Assembly (NCBI GenBank): GCA_946699065.1
Contig: CAMPDV010000057.1
Location: 682,001-746,000, forward strand
Direction: 5' to 3'
Length of the DNA stretch: 64,000 nucleotides
From: Loxodes magnus
Taxonomy: Eukaryota > Ciliophora > Karyorelictea > Loxodida > Loxodidae
Positions within the stretch are counted from its first letter, which is position 1. Each line of letters begins with the position of its first letter. Position numbers and translations under genes: made by a program. Below the pieces are notes generated by a model. The model did no database searches, was not told the origin of the DNA, and saw nothing but the letters and a program-made list of their open reading frames with translations. Shown here in pieces: positions 49,455 to 62,685 of this stretch.

Positions 49455-52400
49455 TTAATATTATAAAATAAATATTGTCTTAAAAAATACAGCTTTCAAC
49501 TCTTATATTTAACACTCATTATTTTCTATACCCTTTAATTATTTCTATCAGAATAATTCCAAACTAACTACACTCCCTCTGACTCCTCTTATTAGATATT
49601 TAGCTTTTAATCTAGTTATTTAATGCATCTATTTTGCACTTTAGTAAAGGATAAAAATTATTAGACCCTATTGAAGGAAAACCTAACTGAATATTAAGAA
49701 CTCTAATTTAATTTTTAGCAAGACTGGAATCATAGAGAATATATGGTTTTTAATTAAAAAACCAGATATAATCTGAAAAAACCTAATACCCATATAATTA
49801 TAGACTAGACTTCCAACCTTATTTCATTCAGTTATATGAGTAGCAAGTTTGAGATTATATTTTCCAAATATCATTAAAATTACAATCAACAGTTGAAATA
49901 ATTGTCATATTCTCCGTCTATTTCTTCTTCATTTTATTTTCCTTCTGCTAGATTTATATAGAAAGAGTAAAGCATCTATTTGTATAAACAATTGATGCTT
50001 TACAATATACCTCGAATCTAAGCTACTTTTTCATATCATTCAACAAGTATATCATTTCAAACCAATTAAAACCCTCCTATATAACTTCAATCTTATTAAA
50101 TCTTATCTCCATAAGCTATAGAAATTAATCTCCGCTTCTGAAAATCACAGCTTATAGAACTCTTCTATAGTTACAATAAAGAATCACATTCTTAGCAAAT
50201 GTATATGCCATCCTTAAATCCGTTAAAAGTATTCAAATTTAAATCAACAACTAAAGGAGTTTTGTAAAAAATAAGATCTCAAATTTTCTTGAGATCAAAT
50301 GATTTAACCAGTAGAGTCCGTATTTTAATTTATTGCTTTATTATTAATATTTCCTCTAATTAAATATGGCATCTGTATCTCTTACCTCTCTTATTTGTGT
50401 TCTTCTTGTCTATCTTTATATCTAGAAGATTAATGCTAGAGCAAGTTTCTAGTTTTCTCACTAATTTCGCGAAATTTTAAGAATCATAGTTTTGGCAATA
50501 TAACAGTATTTTAATAGAACCTGGAAAGTTTTAAAGTTTAAGGTACTGTTTTTATAAAGATAGCAAAAAATAGTATTATTTGCTTAGTTAAGTTAAGCTA
50601 AGAATCAAACTAATCTAAGATGCAGCCAAATTATAAAAAGTTAAATCTAAATATAGATACATAATCAAAACCTATAATATTTAGGATAACTCTTTTAAAA
50701 AGCAACTAACTCAAATTTATTTACTTGCTACTAAATTACTCTAAATTATCAAATAAAGTACGACACTATGACTATTATCTTCATATACAATCTTTTAAAT
50801 TTTATATTTCATGATAGATATTATGAGATAGTTCGAAGGCTGTGATAGAGAACTATATTACTTTATTTCAGTCTATTAAGAATAATCATAAAAAGAATGA
50901 TTTAATATATCACTTAGGTTAATTAGATAACTGAACTTGATAATGATTCTTATATTTTATTGGAAGTGCTTTAAACTATTTAGTTACACAATTTTATAAG
51001 CTTACTCGATTATTTTCTATCATCTATGCTTGATTACTTAAAAATATAAGATTCTTACTTATCTTTGTCTTTTAAGCTTAAATAATAATATAATCCTAAT
51101 AAATTGGGACTTAGTACTGAATCTAAAAGAAATATAATAGATTTATAGAAATAGTTTTAAGTGAATTGAAGAGATTAAATAATAATGGTTTCATTTATCT
51201 AATTGAAGTATGATTATATCCAAGAAGATAGTTTAATTATTAGCTAATAATTATATTACAATACTCTATTTTAACTAGAGGGATACTCTTTCTAAATTAG
51301 CTCAATAATAGGATAATTACTTCATAACTATCTATTTAGCTTCTATTTTGACTCAAAAGTAATTTAAATTGATATTTTTAGCTTACTAGTTAAATTTACT
51401 ATTTGCTACTTACTAGAATGAAGTATTCATTTTAGTATCTATTATTACTATAAATTATTCCAAAAATAAGCTTTCTAACTATCTAGATTTTTATTTAAAG
51501 TTACCTTAGAAATTAGTAATTAATAAAATACTAGCTGTTTCCAAGTAGTTGCATTAATAATATCTTCAAATAGAGAAAAGATATCATAGTTAAAGAAATA
51601 GTAGATAAAGCTAGCTACAAAGAATTAAATAGAATTAAGAAAAACAATACTAACATTTTTATTTTTCTCTTTATAAAGCATTAAAGAATAAGCTATCAAA
51701 GACTATTTTATTACACCTTAACAATAGAAACTACTGATAGATTTTAGAAACAATGCTATTTTTCTAAAGAATTAAAAACAAACTAATAAATTGAATCTTT
51801 AAAAATATAGGTAATTTTATTATTGATATCTCTGTGATCAATTTAAAGGAAAATTATGCTTTTTGTTTTGCTTCTGAGAAATAGCTTCTTCATTTAAAAG
51901 AGAATTATTTCATAAGTGCAATTAAAGTGTAATAGATTAGATTTTATAAAGCATTCAAATTAAAATAATTTCATAATACTGAAAATATTTCTAGTTCCTT
52001 TATATTTATTTCTTTGTGTAACTGTAAAACAAAATTAGTAACTATTTAAATAAGTTTAGTTTAATTATCTAGGATCTTAAACTGATCTTACTATATCCAT
52101 TTAATTATCTTTCAAATTAGATAAGCAAACTTAAATTAAAACTATCAAAATATGCGTATCTTAGCTACTGTCGGTAAAATAAAATTCTATTTATATTTAT
52201 TAGTTTAGATCTTTAATTAAATACCTAACTTTTAAATTATTCACATTTTCAGATTCAAGCTATAGTAGTTATATAGTATCTGTCTAATTTATTTAAATAC
52301 TAGTTATAAATCTAGTTAGAATATTAAAGTTATCTCTAATAGAAAAGTAAAATTTGACTCTGTAATAACTAAATAAAGTAAAATAGCATAAGCTTATTAA

Positions 52401-54145
52401 AAAATTATACATTTTTATGCATATTGAATTAGATAATTGGTTTTTAAGGCAGCATTTTAAAAGCAAATGTTAAATTAATTTTTATCTTAAATCTGAATTT
52501 AAAATAAGAGAAAGCTGGTAAAGAATAAGTTGCAGTAATGGAATTTACTTTAACTAGTAATTTTCCATCTAAAAGTATGAAAATAGAAAATAAATATTAA
52601 ATTTCCCTTTCATATTAATATAATGTATTATCTAATAATTTATTAAGGATTTATATAGTATTTCTTATAAATATCTATAGCCCTAACTATTTTAAGATTG
52701 AAAGATAAGTTATTCATAATGATGAGGCTTATGTTATTTTGGAATAAAGAAGCCTTATATAATTGTTGAAAACTTACATTTAATTGATAAAATAATCTAA
52801 TTCAGCTTTTTTAAAACTTCAATATGCCTTTAGCATACTTTATTAGATTGATCATATATTTAAAATTAAAATAAAAGAATATGTAATTATATGTCATTTA
52901 AGCATAATTTCATTAATAAAGCAAGATAGGGTTATATAAAGAGTAAGCTGTACCAACTATTAATAATATAATAAGTTGCTTTTATCTTTTCCTTATATCA
53001 ATATATAAGTAATTTACCTTAAAATATCTAAATCGCTATGATGAAGTTTCCTTAATTAGTTTATAATATTTCTTATGTAAATCTCTTTGATCATTATTTA
53101 ATCAAATGGCCTATTATACAATAATTTATGATATATAGATACCAAATCTCTCTCTACTTTAAAATATTGCATTGAGGGGAAAGAGAAGTTGAGATACCTA
53201 TTTTTCTGATTTAAGTTTAATTGCTAAAATGCTTATTAAATAACTTTACTCCTTATTTTTTAGTTTAGATGAGTTGATTTAAGCAGAATAGTCTGCTCTT
53301 ATAACTATATAACCAAATTTACTTAGATTAAATATTTCTAAGCTAAAAATATAGGAAAGCATTAAGGATAAAGCAAGATATTATGCTTTTATATAAAATA
53401 ATAGTGGATAAGCTTGTTATTCTTTATTTATCTAAAAGATAACTATATATAGAATTATTTAGAATATAAAGTTAAACAGTATCATTATACACCATCATAA
53501 AGAACTATATTAATAAATCCATTCCTTTTAATTTCTTGTATGCTTTACTTAATCAGTTCACTTTATTTACATGTTGTTTAATAAAATCATATAATAATTA
53601 TAAATAAAGAAAAAGAATTAAGAATAGCGTTATGTTTACTATCTACAAATTTTATTGTAAAGGTTATATAAAAGTATAAGAATATTAATGCTCTTATTTA
53701 TTTTAAAAACTAGGATTAGCAACTATAAGTTATATGCAAAATTAATTATTTTAAATCAGATTTTAAGTTTATTTAAACCAAGAATTAAGCTTTACATATG
53801 ACAAGTTAAACATATTTCTTTTAAAAGCTAATTCATTAACTTTACAGACAAAAGGAGTTTTTTGTTAATAAGATTAAAATCATAAGCAAGCTTTGCTTAT
53901 TTATAGGAACTGAAAATGATTACTTGCATAAACAATTTTTATTAAGAGAGTATTAAAGGCAAGTTAGATATTAAGAGATCTATACCATAGGTATAAATAT
54001 AAAGCCTTTTAACGGTGTTGAATGCTTTGAAAAAGAAATTGTACTTAAAATACTTGAAAAATCAACCTTATAATCCTAACTAGAAATTGATTTGACAGTA
54101 ATAATTTAAATTTTAATGCACTTGATTAAGTGAGTATCATGTTCT
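49455..54145. other. 4.7-kb region without a recognised gene
   Basis: No motif on either strand. One plus-strand frame from about 51.1 to 54.1 kb has only around ten TGA codons in about 1,000 codons, but that is near what AT-rich random sequence gives. Its composition is typical of non-coding DNA: Ile, Leu, Asn, Tyr and Gln with little structure. It probably contains decayed repeats. Confidence 0.4.
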
Positions 54146-55465
54146 TCAATCTAAATGTTCAAATTAATGCATTTATTTTTAAAGTTAAAACTCTTATTTT
54201 GGAGAAATTAAATCCTGAATATACTTCGGAAGAGCAAAGCTCGCACCATGCACTTGCTCGTCATAATATATGCAGTTCATTGCTTCACTCCAATTTTTTA
54301 TTTTTTCCAGATCCAGATTTTTATAAGGATGAATATTTCCTTTGGAGTTGAAGCTAAAATACATATTACCAGTATAAATTGGAACTATTGCATGATATGC
54401 GTACACACTTTGCTGACCGAATACGTTTCTTAGATACTAAAAATAAGAAGCAAATAGATCCTAAGGCCATCCTAGAGGATTTTCTGCTTAAGTTATTAAA
54501 ATTCCTAGTGGCTTTAAAAGTCTGTAAGTTTCTCTATAAAACTTTTCGCTAAAAAGAAGTTCTCCAGTACCAAGCGGATCACTAGAATCTATTATAATGA
54601 TGTCGAATTAGCTGCCTTGTTGTTGCTGGACATACAAATATCCATCTTGTATTAAAATTTTTAATCTTGGATCCTTATCTAAAGCGCAGGCTACGTTAGG
54701 GAAGAACAATTTACTTGTTTCAATAACCTTATCATCAATTTCACAAAGAATAATTTCTTCTATTTCTTAATGCTTTAGACACTCTCTTACTGTTCCTCCA
54801 TCACCTCCACCTATAACTAGAATTCTCTTAGGATTTGGATGAGCAAATATTGGAACATGTGAAATCATTTCATGATAAAAGGCTTCATCTCTTTCTGATA
54901 CCTATAAAACGCTATCCAATGCTAAAACTTTTCCAAATTAGTCTGATTAAAAAACTTAAATATTCTAGTACTTTGACTGAATTTCGTAAAGAGGTTTACC
55001 ATTCATTCTTAAAGTTTGCTGAAGGCCATTTTCCTCTTCAACATGATCAGTAAGCCACCAATAATTATTAACCTACTTATTAGTTGGTACATTGTTATTT
55101 TAGCTCATTTTACTAGTAAGTCCCCTTTTAATTTGCTATAACGCTTCTTCTTTAGGTTAAAAATATTCTCTTAAAGTTTAAATTCCTGGTAAAGGGTCTC
55201 TTTCACCAGTTGTATAAAAATCTAAAGCAGCATAGCCATATTCTGGCCAAGTATGCACTGAAATATGGCTTTCTTCAATGGTGACAATAGAAGAAACTCC
55301 TCCATTTGGTGAAAAATGATGGGTAAATTTACTTAAAATTTGAGAAGAACACTTGTTAGCAGCTTAGCATAGTATGTTCTCAATATCTACTGCACTTTAT
55401 AAATTTTAAGGTGGACAACTATAAAATTCAATTATATAATGCTAACCATTGTAATTCTCCTCCAT
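54146..55465 (-). CDS. Fused S-adenosylmethionine decarboxylase-spermidine synthase (SpeD-SpeE)
   Basis: 439 aa, intron-free, start [17 protein letters not shown], stop TGA at 54146-54148. Residues 5-125 are a prokaryotic-type SpeD domain with the self-cleavage motif [20 protein letters not shown]: Ser66 would become the pyruvoyl group, and His71 is conserved. The usual catalytic Cys of the F-T-C-G motif is Thr86 here (DFYTTG). Residues about 155-430 are a complete spermidine synthase: [45 protein letters not shown], and [18 protein letters not shown] with the catalytic Asp. Together the halves would make decarboxylated AdoMet and transfer its aminopropyl group to putrescine. The fusion and the bacterial type of SpeD suggest acquisition from bacteria (inference). 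Whether the decarboxylase half still acts on AdoMet is uncertain. Confidence 0.92.
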
Positions 55466-57382
55466 TTTAATTTATTTCCCTTCTATTTTACACCTTTTTA
55501 ATATTTTAATTATAGATTAAAAAGCTTTTCTATCAATTCTACATTAAGCAATATTAAGCTAATTACAATATATAGCTCTAATTTTAAATTCTTTGCTATC
55601 ACTATGCAATATTGTATTTTGCTAAGTTGTTAGCATTTTTTAAGTTTAACTACTGTTTTTATCTTCTTTTAATAAAAGAACTAAAAGAGAATTAGCTATT
55701 AGTATGGTATTTATTTGAGTTTATTAGTATATTATATTAAATTATTTATCTTTAGAACTAAATATCTTTAGATATTATATTTCTGCAATATTTTACAGAG
55801 ATTAAATAGCCTTTTTGATGCGAAAATTATTTCAATAATAACAAATTAGCGCATCGTTCTATTTAGTATTTTTTGACTAAATAGCTTTTATTAAGCCAAA
55901 CATAAGATACATTTTCTTATAATTGTCTATTTTACTCTTAGACTAATCTTCCCATTTTAATAATTAAATAGTTATTAATCCATAGAGAGCATCAATTAGT
56001 ATTGCTACTTATACAACTTACTACTTTATTTAGTTTTCTCCTAATAATCCTGCCTAGGATTGGTATTTTATCTTTATGTTTAACTTAAAAGAGTTAAACT
56101 ACCTCTTGAGATAATAAGCATATACAATTAAATAAAGGTAAGTACTTAATAAAGATAAAATTATCTTCTTAAGGGAAGTTAATTAAAAGAAAAGTAGCTT
56201 AGGTTATATAAAAGTAAATATAAAGACTATTAAATTCTAATTGAAATAATTAGACTAAAGAAACACTAACTAGATTAAACTTCTTTAAATTATATACAAG
56301 GAAATAACTTACTGAGTATACATAAATTAATACTCTTGCATTATTTCTAAAGAAATTAGTAAATAGTTTAAGTATCTAAATTAATTTAGAAATGAAGCTG
56401 CTATTAATTTAATAAATTATAGTTATAATTAGAAAAAATATTCTAGCAAATATAATTGAAAAGGATCTTTAAGAATTATAAATTCTTTATTAATCTTAAT
56501 TCAATTTTTTGGATATATTGCTATCAGGATCAGATACTGTTAATTTATAAAATCCACATAGTAACAGAAGATTGTAAATTAGAATTAATAATAAGATACT
56601 GATTATCTAAGAAAATTGCTAGAAGAGCTGAGTAAAGCTATCAGAAGATGAAAATCTATATATTTTTATTAATGATTTAAAATAAGTAACACAAAATTTA
56701 AAAAAGCTTAAATATTATTTAATAAGTAGAAGGAGAATTTACATAATTATTTGATATTAAAGTATGAAGGAAAATGGTATCTTTATCATTAAGGATTATC
56801 ACATGCATGCTATAATAAAATAAATATATTAAAACTTAAAATTTAAACATGTAAATTCTAGATTATTTAAGTTACTCTAGTAAGCTCATAATAGATTATA
56901 TGTTTGTTTGCACTACTATAAACTTCTATATTTGAGAATTCATAAAGAAAATATTTAAAATAAAGCAAATGTTTTTTCCAAAGCTTGCAGAACACAATAT
57001 CTAATTATCTCATTTAACTTTTTATAGTAATAATAGAATCAGATAAAGGAAGAAATGAAGATTATAGATAGAGCATGTAGATATCAAAAGAAGTATAAAT
57101 TTTAAACAAAACAGAGTAAAAATAGTTTTCCTATCTTGTTATGCTATTATATCTCTCTGTTTAAAAATGAAATGCATATTTTATTTCCTTAACTTAGTGA
57201 GTATTCATGCTTTATAAATTATTCTAGAGAATTATTATCTAGATCTATTGGCCTATGTAATTAGCATAATGGAGTATATAATTATTTAATTTTAAACTTT
57301 ATTTAGATTCAAAAGCTATAGACATAAGATTGGTTAATATCTGATAAATTTAATAGATTTTATAAGTATATTTCTGAATAAG
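55466..57382. other. 1.9-kb divergent spacer
   Basis: It lies between the SpeD-SpeE fusion (minus) and the Kelch gene (plus) and holds both 5' flanks. It is AT-rich, with no recognised gene or repeat. Confidence 0.4.
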
Positions 57383-58402
57383 ATGGAACGTTAAAGACCA
57401 AAAAATAAAGGTAAGGGGAAATAGAAACAGTATAAGATATAAAAGATACAGAGAAATCCTGCTGAAGTTGTAGAATAAGGATCTTAAGAAGAAAATTAAA
57501 CCTACTAAATTAATAAGTATGTAAAGTCTTAATAATTATCTAAATGTCTTTTCCTTAGAAAAATAGGCAGGAAAGGTTATGGTAGTAAAGATGTAATTCT
57601 ATTTTCACGAATTCCTCTTCTGTTGTCAAAATATGAGATTTATCCTAAATTAGCTTACCAATAAAAATTAGTTTATATTAACAGAGGAACAAACAATGTT
57701 TATGTTTATGACTTTGGTAAAAATGACTGTCAAGTAATTTAAGTAGATAGAAGAATTCCTACTGATTCTAATAATCTGTTTTATCATCTATATTTTTACG
57801 TTATTGGAGGATTAATTAATGGGAAAAAATGTAAGGATGTATATAAGTATAATCTTAGAGGATAAAGCTAGCAACTACCCTCGTTAATTGAAGAAAGAAG
57901 TTTATGTGGACTTTGTGTCTTGAAAAATAAACTTTATGCAATTGGAGGAACCTAATAGAAAACAGTTGAGTGCTTAAATCTATATATAAATGATTAATGA
58001 ACAAATGTTGCAAGCTTGAATGAAAATCGTCAAGGAGCAGCAGCTATAAGCACAGGACATAGAATTTATGTTTTTGGGGGAAGCAGTTTAATTGAATTTT
58101 ATGATCCTTAACTTGATAGATGAGAAGCTCTGTAAATGTAAGTATAATATTTCGAGCGTGGTCTTGGTTGTCTAAAACCATTGATTGTTATATTTGGCAA
58201 ATAAGTTCATAAATGAGATTATACCTAAAGCGTATGGGTTAATTAGAAAGTCAAAAATTATCCATTTAATTTTACTTGTGCTGATTCTTCATTGAGAATA
58301 GGGGATTTTATTTACGCATGGAATGAATATTACAAAACACATGTCGCTGAGATTAATGTGAAAACATTAGCCATAAGAAATATTTACTCGATAAAATTCT
58401 GA
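57383..58402 (+). CDS. Kelch-repeat protein
   Basis: 339 aa, start MERQRPKNKGKGKQKQYK, a basic Gln-rich head of about 60 residues. Beta-propeller repeats follow, each recognisable by the double glycine and the spaced Tyr/Trp: FYVIGGLINGKKCKDVYKYN, KLYAIGG...VECLNLYINDQW (Trp by TGA), and RIYVFGGSSLIEFYDPQLDRW (Trp by TGA). Weaker units flank these (VYVYDFGKNDCQV, DFIYAWNEYYKTHVAEIN). The first in-frame TGA after the last repeat (58400-58402) is taken as stop, but readthrough as Trp would extend it by about 40 residues. Kelch propellers bind other proteins, often as substrate adaptors. No BTB or F-box partner domain is present. Confidence 0.8.
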
Positions 58403-59469
58403 AAACACTTATAAAACTTTAATTAGACTATTATTTAAAAACTATGCAATCTAAACTTATTAATCACTTTTTAAGTTATACTATCTGTCATTAAGTGTCT
58501 GCTTATTAAGCTTTAGAGTTTATTTAGATTGTTACTATTCTCTTAGTTAAATATATATAATTAAAACCCTACTATTCAATATTATACACTCTAAGAAACA
58601 TTAGTAAAATATAATAATGTGAATACAGAGTAAAGCAATATTATAGTTATGGTATAGTAAGTAGAATAAAGCAAAGGAATAGTGTAGTAAATATATTAAT
58701 ATATTTAAAGCTATTACCTATACTTAGGGTTTATAATCTAATAATACAATATTTAATACTCTTAACTATGATTTATCAACCTATCAATTTAGTAAAAGTC
58801 TATTAAATTATTACATACTTTTGAGGTTTATAATACTAAAGCATCAAGTTTGCATATCACTATATCTTAAAGATTTGATTAAGTGCCTGAAAATATAAAT
58901 CAAAGTTAGTAAATTTATGAATATAGAGGTAAGAAATACTATCCTGAAAATATTCCTTAAAGTGTTTGTTTAGATTATTTTAAGTAATACCATTATTCAT
59001 ATTTATACAAGCTATTATATTATTTCTTTCATATATAAGGATCCTATGTATTCTAAATAAACAACAGCAGTTTAGTCACTATCTACTAAATAAATAATAA
59101 GGTATAAATAAAAATATTAACCTGTAAGCAATTTCAATTTAAAGGGTACTCTTTATAAAACTAGCTAGAACTTAAGTTTTAATATTTATTTCTAGTATTT
59201 AGGCTACTTTAAAAGATAGATAGACGTATATAGATATGAAAGTTACCAAGCTAATAATTATTCCCAAAGGCTTAAATGCTTTTTTTCTTTAGCATAGTAA
59301 TTACTTTATTACCCAAAATAAATAACTGATAGTTCTATAAGTATAAGGGATATTACTACAGATGTTATAGGCTAAAATAGTTAAATAGACAAATAAAGTA
59401 ACTAAGAAAAAGTGTTTAAATACTAGAGTAGAAATATTAACGTTAATAGTGAAAATAATAATTAAAATA
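58403..59469. other. Spacer, nothing recognised
   Basis: AT-rich sequence between two plus-strand genes. No coding signal or repeat noted. Confidence 0.4.
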
Positions 59470-62031
59470 ATGTAGAGAGATACTCCTGAATATAGAATCT
59501 AAAGAGAAAATTAACTCTTCTAGTAGAAAGTTAACTTTCTGACTGATAAGCATAACTACTCATATGATTTATGTCCATACCTAAACTTCTATAAATTCCT
59601 TGCTTTTAAATAGTCTAAGCAACTTGACTGTTAAGATAGGTGCAAAATTTGGATTCCTGATACCATAATTTATAATGATGAAGAGCTACCTTAATGATTA
59701 TTCACAGACTAAAATGGAAAGATATAGAGAATAGAAAATTTCAAAGAGAAGGATATTTCAGACAAACTAGGATTCTTTAATAATTTTAAGTTACCTACTG
59801 ATTCAGTTTGTGCCATTCTTAAGCAACCTGATTATAATCATAATTTAAAGAAACTTGTAGGAAATTAAATTACTATTTTAACCGAAAAACAGCTACTTGA
59901 CAAAATCAAAGAACTCTCTTTCGGAGAAGGCTAGAAAACTGTACTGCAGAAATTTATTAATCCAAATGGAATTTCAGCTAACATATGTAGAACAGTGTGA
60001 AATTTAGATAAACCGAGCTATTCATGAATCATTACTAACAAAATGAATAAAAGTGAGTACAAGCAAATAAAAATAAATCCTAATGCCAAAATTGAGTAAT
60101 TTATAACTACCAATTTAAAGTCAATAAGAGATGCTTCTATTTTCAAAGCGATATCTGGTAGATTTTATGATGAAACTTTACCTCAAGTACTAGAAATTAA
60201 GAGATTTTTGGAAAAGCACGGTTCTTTCAAGTTTAAGCAATTAGTGGTTGACTTTATTCTAGATGAAGGATAGTTTTGATGGGTAATTTAAATAAAAGCA
60301 TTTCAAATAGCCTCAGGATAAGTAAATTTATCACCCTTTACATGCTCATATGAAGATGAGATTATTTACAACAAGTAGCAATAAATTCCTTAGTATTAAA
60401 GGTTAAGAAAGTGTAAATTCTGCTAATTAGGATTTCCTTTAGTATAACTATAACATTAGATGACTCTTAAAATGATAAGAGACACTGATAAACATCTGAA
60501 GCATAGAGGAATCCAATTAAACTGGTTTGATAGGTCTGAATACTAGTATGAAGAGTGTAACTAATTATTCACAATGCATCGAGTATGCAAAGAATGCTAT
60601 ATGCTATACGAAAATACTGTCAAATTAAAACAAGTTGAAGAGTAATTAGCACTAGCACTTGGAATTCCAATAAAAAGAAGTGAAACTGAATAGACGAGTA
60701 TTTAGCATAATTTGGATCTAAAAGAAGATAAGCCTTAATTTGTAGTTCTTAATAATCCTTGTGACAAAGAGTAGAAATCTCTTAAAAGATTTAGCTTTCT
60801 AATATGCATTTTAGATCTCTATGATTTAAATCAAAAGGAATGAATTAAAGAAGAGTAATATTAATTATAGTATTCGTTCTTTACTTACACTACTAAATAT
60901 CCATTCAAAGTAATTAAAAAAATTACTGTTGTTCCAATACTAAAAATTAGACTTTTTCACTTTTATTGTCCAGATAGAGAGGCATTAAATTAGTTCCTCA
61001 AAGCTTAAAAATTTGTAATAATTAACATTATGAAGAACTAGCAAGTTTTAGCTTCTGCTCAGTTTGAAATAACTGAATTAGGGAGTAAAGTAGTTGTGAG
61101 GAAATAATATACCAAGATAATGGTAGGCAAGCAAGTAAGCGTGTATCTTAGAATTTTAATGGGAATTGCAGAAGGAGATTTGGAGGATATCACATTTGTT
61201 AATTTAAAGCCCTTGCATTCTATTTATGTTCCTCCAGAAGATCATATAGCATGCACAGTACTACCCTAAGAGTTACTTGAAGCAATTCCAGATATAAAAA
61301 TATATTGAGAAAAATTCAGAGAAAAATATTAAAAATACTTACTAACTAACTCTGAAAGTCCTTTAAAAATCCTAAATAAAATAAGCAGCTAGAAGTCAAA
61401 CGTTAGTCAGGCATTAGACTCTAACAATAATTTATGGAGCTCTAAAAACTAATATTTAAGCACAGAACAGTCTCTTTTTAAATCTTCAACACCTTAGTCT
61501 TAAGATTAGCTTTTATTAAAAAGAAGCTTGACTCCTGAAGTATAATTTACTAAAATTTAAAAGCCAAAAACTAAAGAGTGAAAGATAATCTTTCAAATAC
61601 TTAAGTGTGAAGTAAATACTGAAGAGAATAGAGATGCTTGAAGACTTGTATTTGAAATTTTTGGACAAAAGTTTTTTAAAGAAAGTAACGGAGTATAAAG
61701 TAACTAACTAACTAACATTGAATTCAATACAAAAAAATCATTCATTATTACAGGAAAATCATGAAAGAAAATAGTCTAGAATAACAACATTCTAATAAGA
61801 GTTTTTAAAGTAAGGTATAATTTCAGGTTTAATAGAAGCAGAGAGAGTATAAAGCTGATGTTAGTTTAAATATATTCAGTAAAAACAGAGAAAGATAATT
61901 TTAAATCCCTCTAGAAATTAATTAATCAGAAGAAGGATTTATTTGGATAAAATTTAATGTGCTAAAGACTAAACCTAAAAAACTTCATAGCAAGCTCACT
62001 TTAACTTCTAAGAAATCTCTAGGAATTTTGA
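59470..62031 (+). CDS. Large conserved-looking protein of unknown function with CxxC pairs
   Basis: 853 aa, no intron needed, start MQRDTPEYRIQRENQLFQQK, stop TGA at 62029-62031. Balanced composition and several TGA-encoded Trp (VWNLDKPSYSW, GQFWWVIQIKAFQ) argue for a real gene. About residues 240-300 look like a globular domain (RRFLEKHG-like helix, LVVDFILDEGQFWW). At about 315-400 two Cys pairs (RKCKFC...; CKECYMLYE) with intervening His could bind zinc. Residues 430-600 are probably a beta-rich domain (VPILKIRLFHFYCPDREAL, FEITELGSKVVVRKQ), C2-like in feel but not proven. A Ser/Gln-rich linker and a second such domain (EWKIIFQILKCEVN) follow. I do not recognise the family. Its Cys layout and length suggest a conserved protist protein. 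Confidence 0.75.
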
Positions 62032-62493
62032 ATTAATAACAAATATATTTAAGTCAGTAATAATAATTATCACTATTCTACTATTTTTATCAAAAATCAA
62101 GATATATTATAATTATTAAAAGGCATTTTACTTATTATTTAAGAAAGCTAAAAGTTTCTTTTTATTTATGAAGTTAATTTTTCTTAATAAAGCTCTTTTA
62201 ACATTTGTATTGTTACTTTCTTCAACTAAACTTGATTACACACTTTTATGTATTTTTAAACCTTTAAATGCTTTAATTAATCCTTCTTAAATAATAGCTA
62301 TTTAAATTATCCTTTAAAAACTAACTTATTACGTTAGCTTTATTTCGTTTGAGATAATATCTCAAGAAGATTAAATGAAAATTAGTAAAATATAGTGTAT
62401 ATTGATTTGAAAATACAGAGATAGAAAGGAATCTCCTTTTGATAAAATTAGAAGGATAAATTTAAAGCTTTTCACACAAAATTAAAAGTAAAT
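62032..62493. other. Convergent spacer
   Basis: It lies between the ends of the 853-aa gene (plus) and the 63-aa membrane protein gene (minus). Short and AT-rich, with no further feature. Confidence 0.4.
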
Positions 62494-62685
62494 TCAATTT
62501 TTTTTGTCTTTCATTGATTCTCTCCCTGTTTTCCAGAAGTAAATTGTAGTAGAAGTAGCTATCACCACCAAAAAGCAGTTAGTAAGAAATTTAACTTCAT
62601 ATCCATACTTTTCTTTCTGCCCCTGCTCTACTTTATTTGATAATTTCTAAAACTTATTAGTTCTCTTAATTAGTTTCTAGATCAT
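62494..62685 (-). CDS. 63-residue single-helix membrane protein
   Basis: Start MIQKLIKRTNKFQKLSNKVE, a basic amphipathic stretch of about 30 residues. One hydrophobic helix follows (FLTNCFLVVIATSTTIYFW, about residues 34-52), then a short charged tail (KTGRESMKDKKN) and TGA at 62494-62496. The base composition is less AT-rich than its flanks, which supports coding. The layout resembles small mitochondrial or ER inner-membrane subunits, but the sequence does not identify one. Confidence 0.55.

Noticed and set aside
51100-54130. A plus-strand frame of about 1,000 codons with few TGA codons
   Set aside because: With only TGA able to stop, AT-rich random sequence gives a similar count. The composition is unstructured and there is no motif.
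54130-54433. Two overlapping plus-strand frames
   Set aside because: They are shadows of the C-terminal part of the spermidine synthase on the minus strand.
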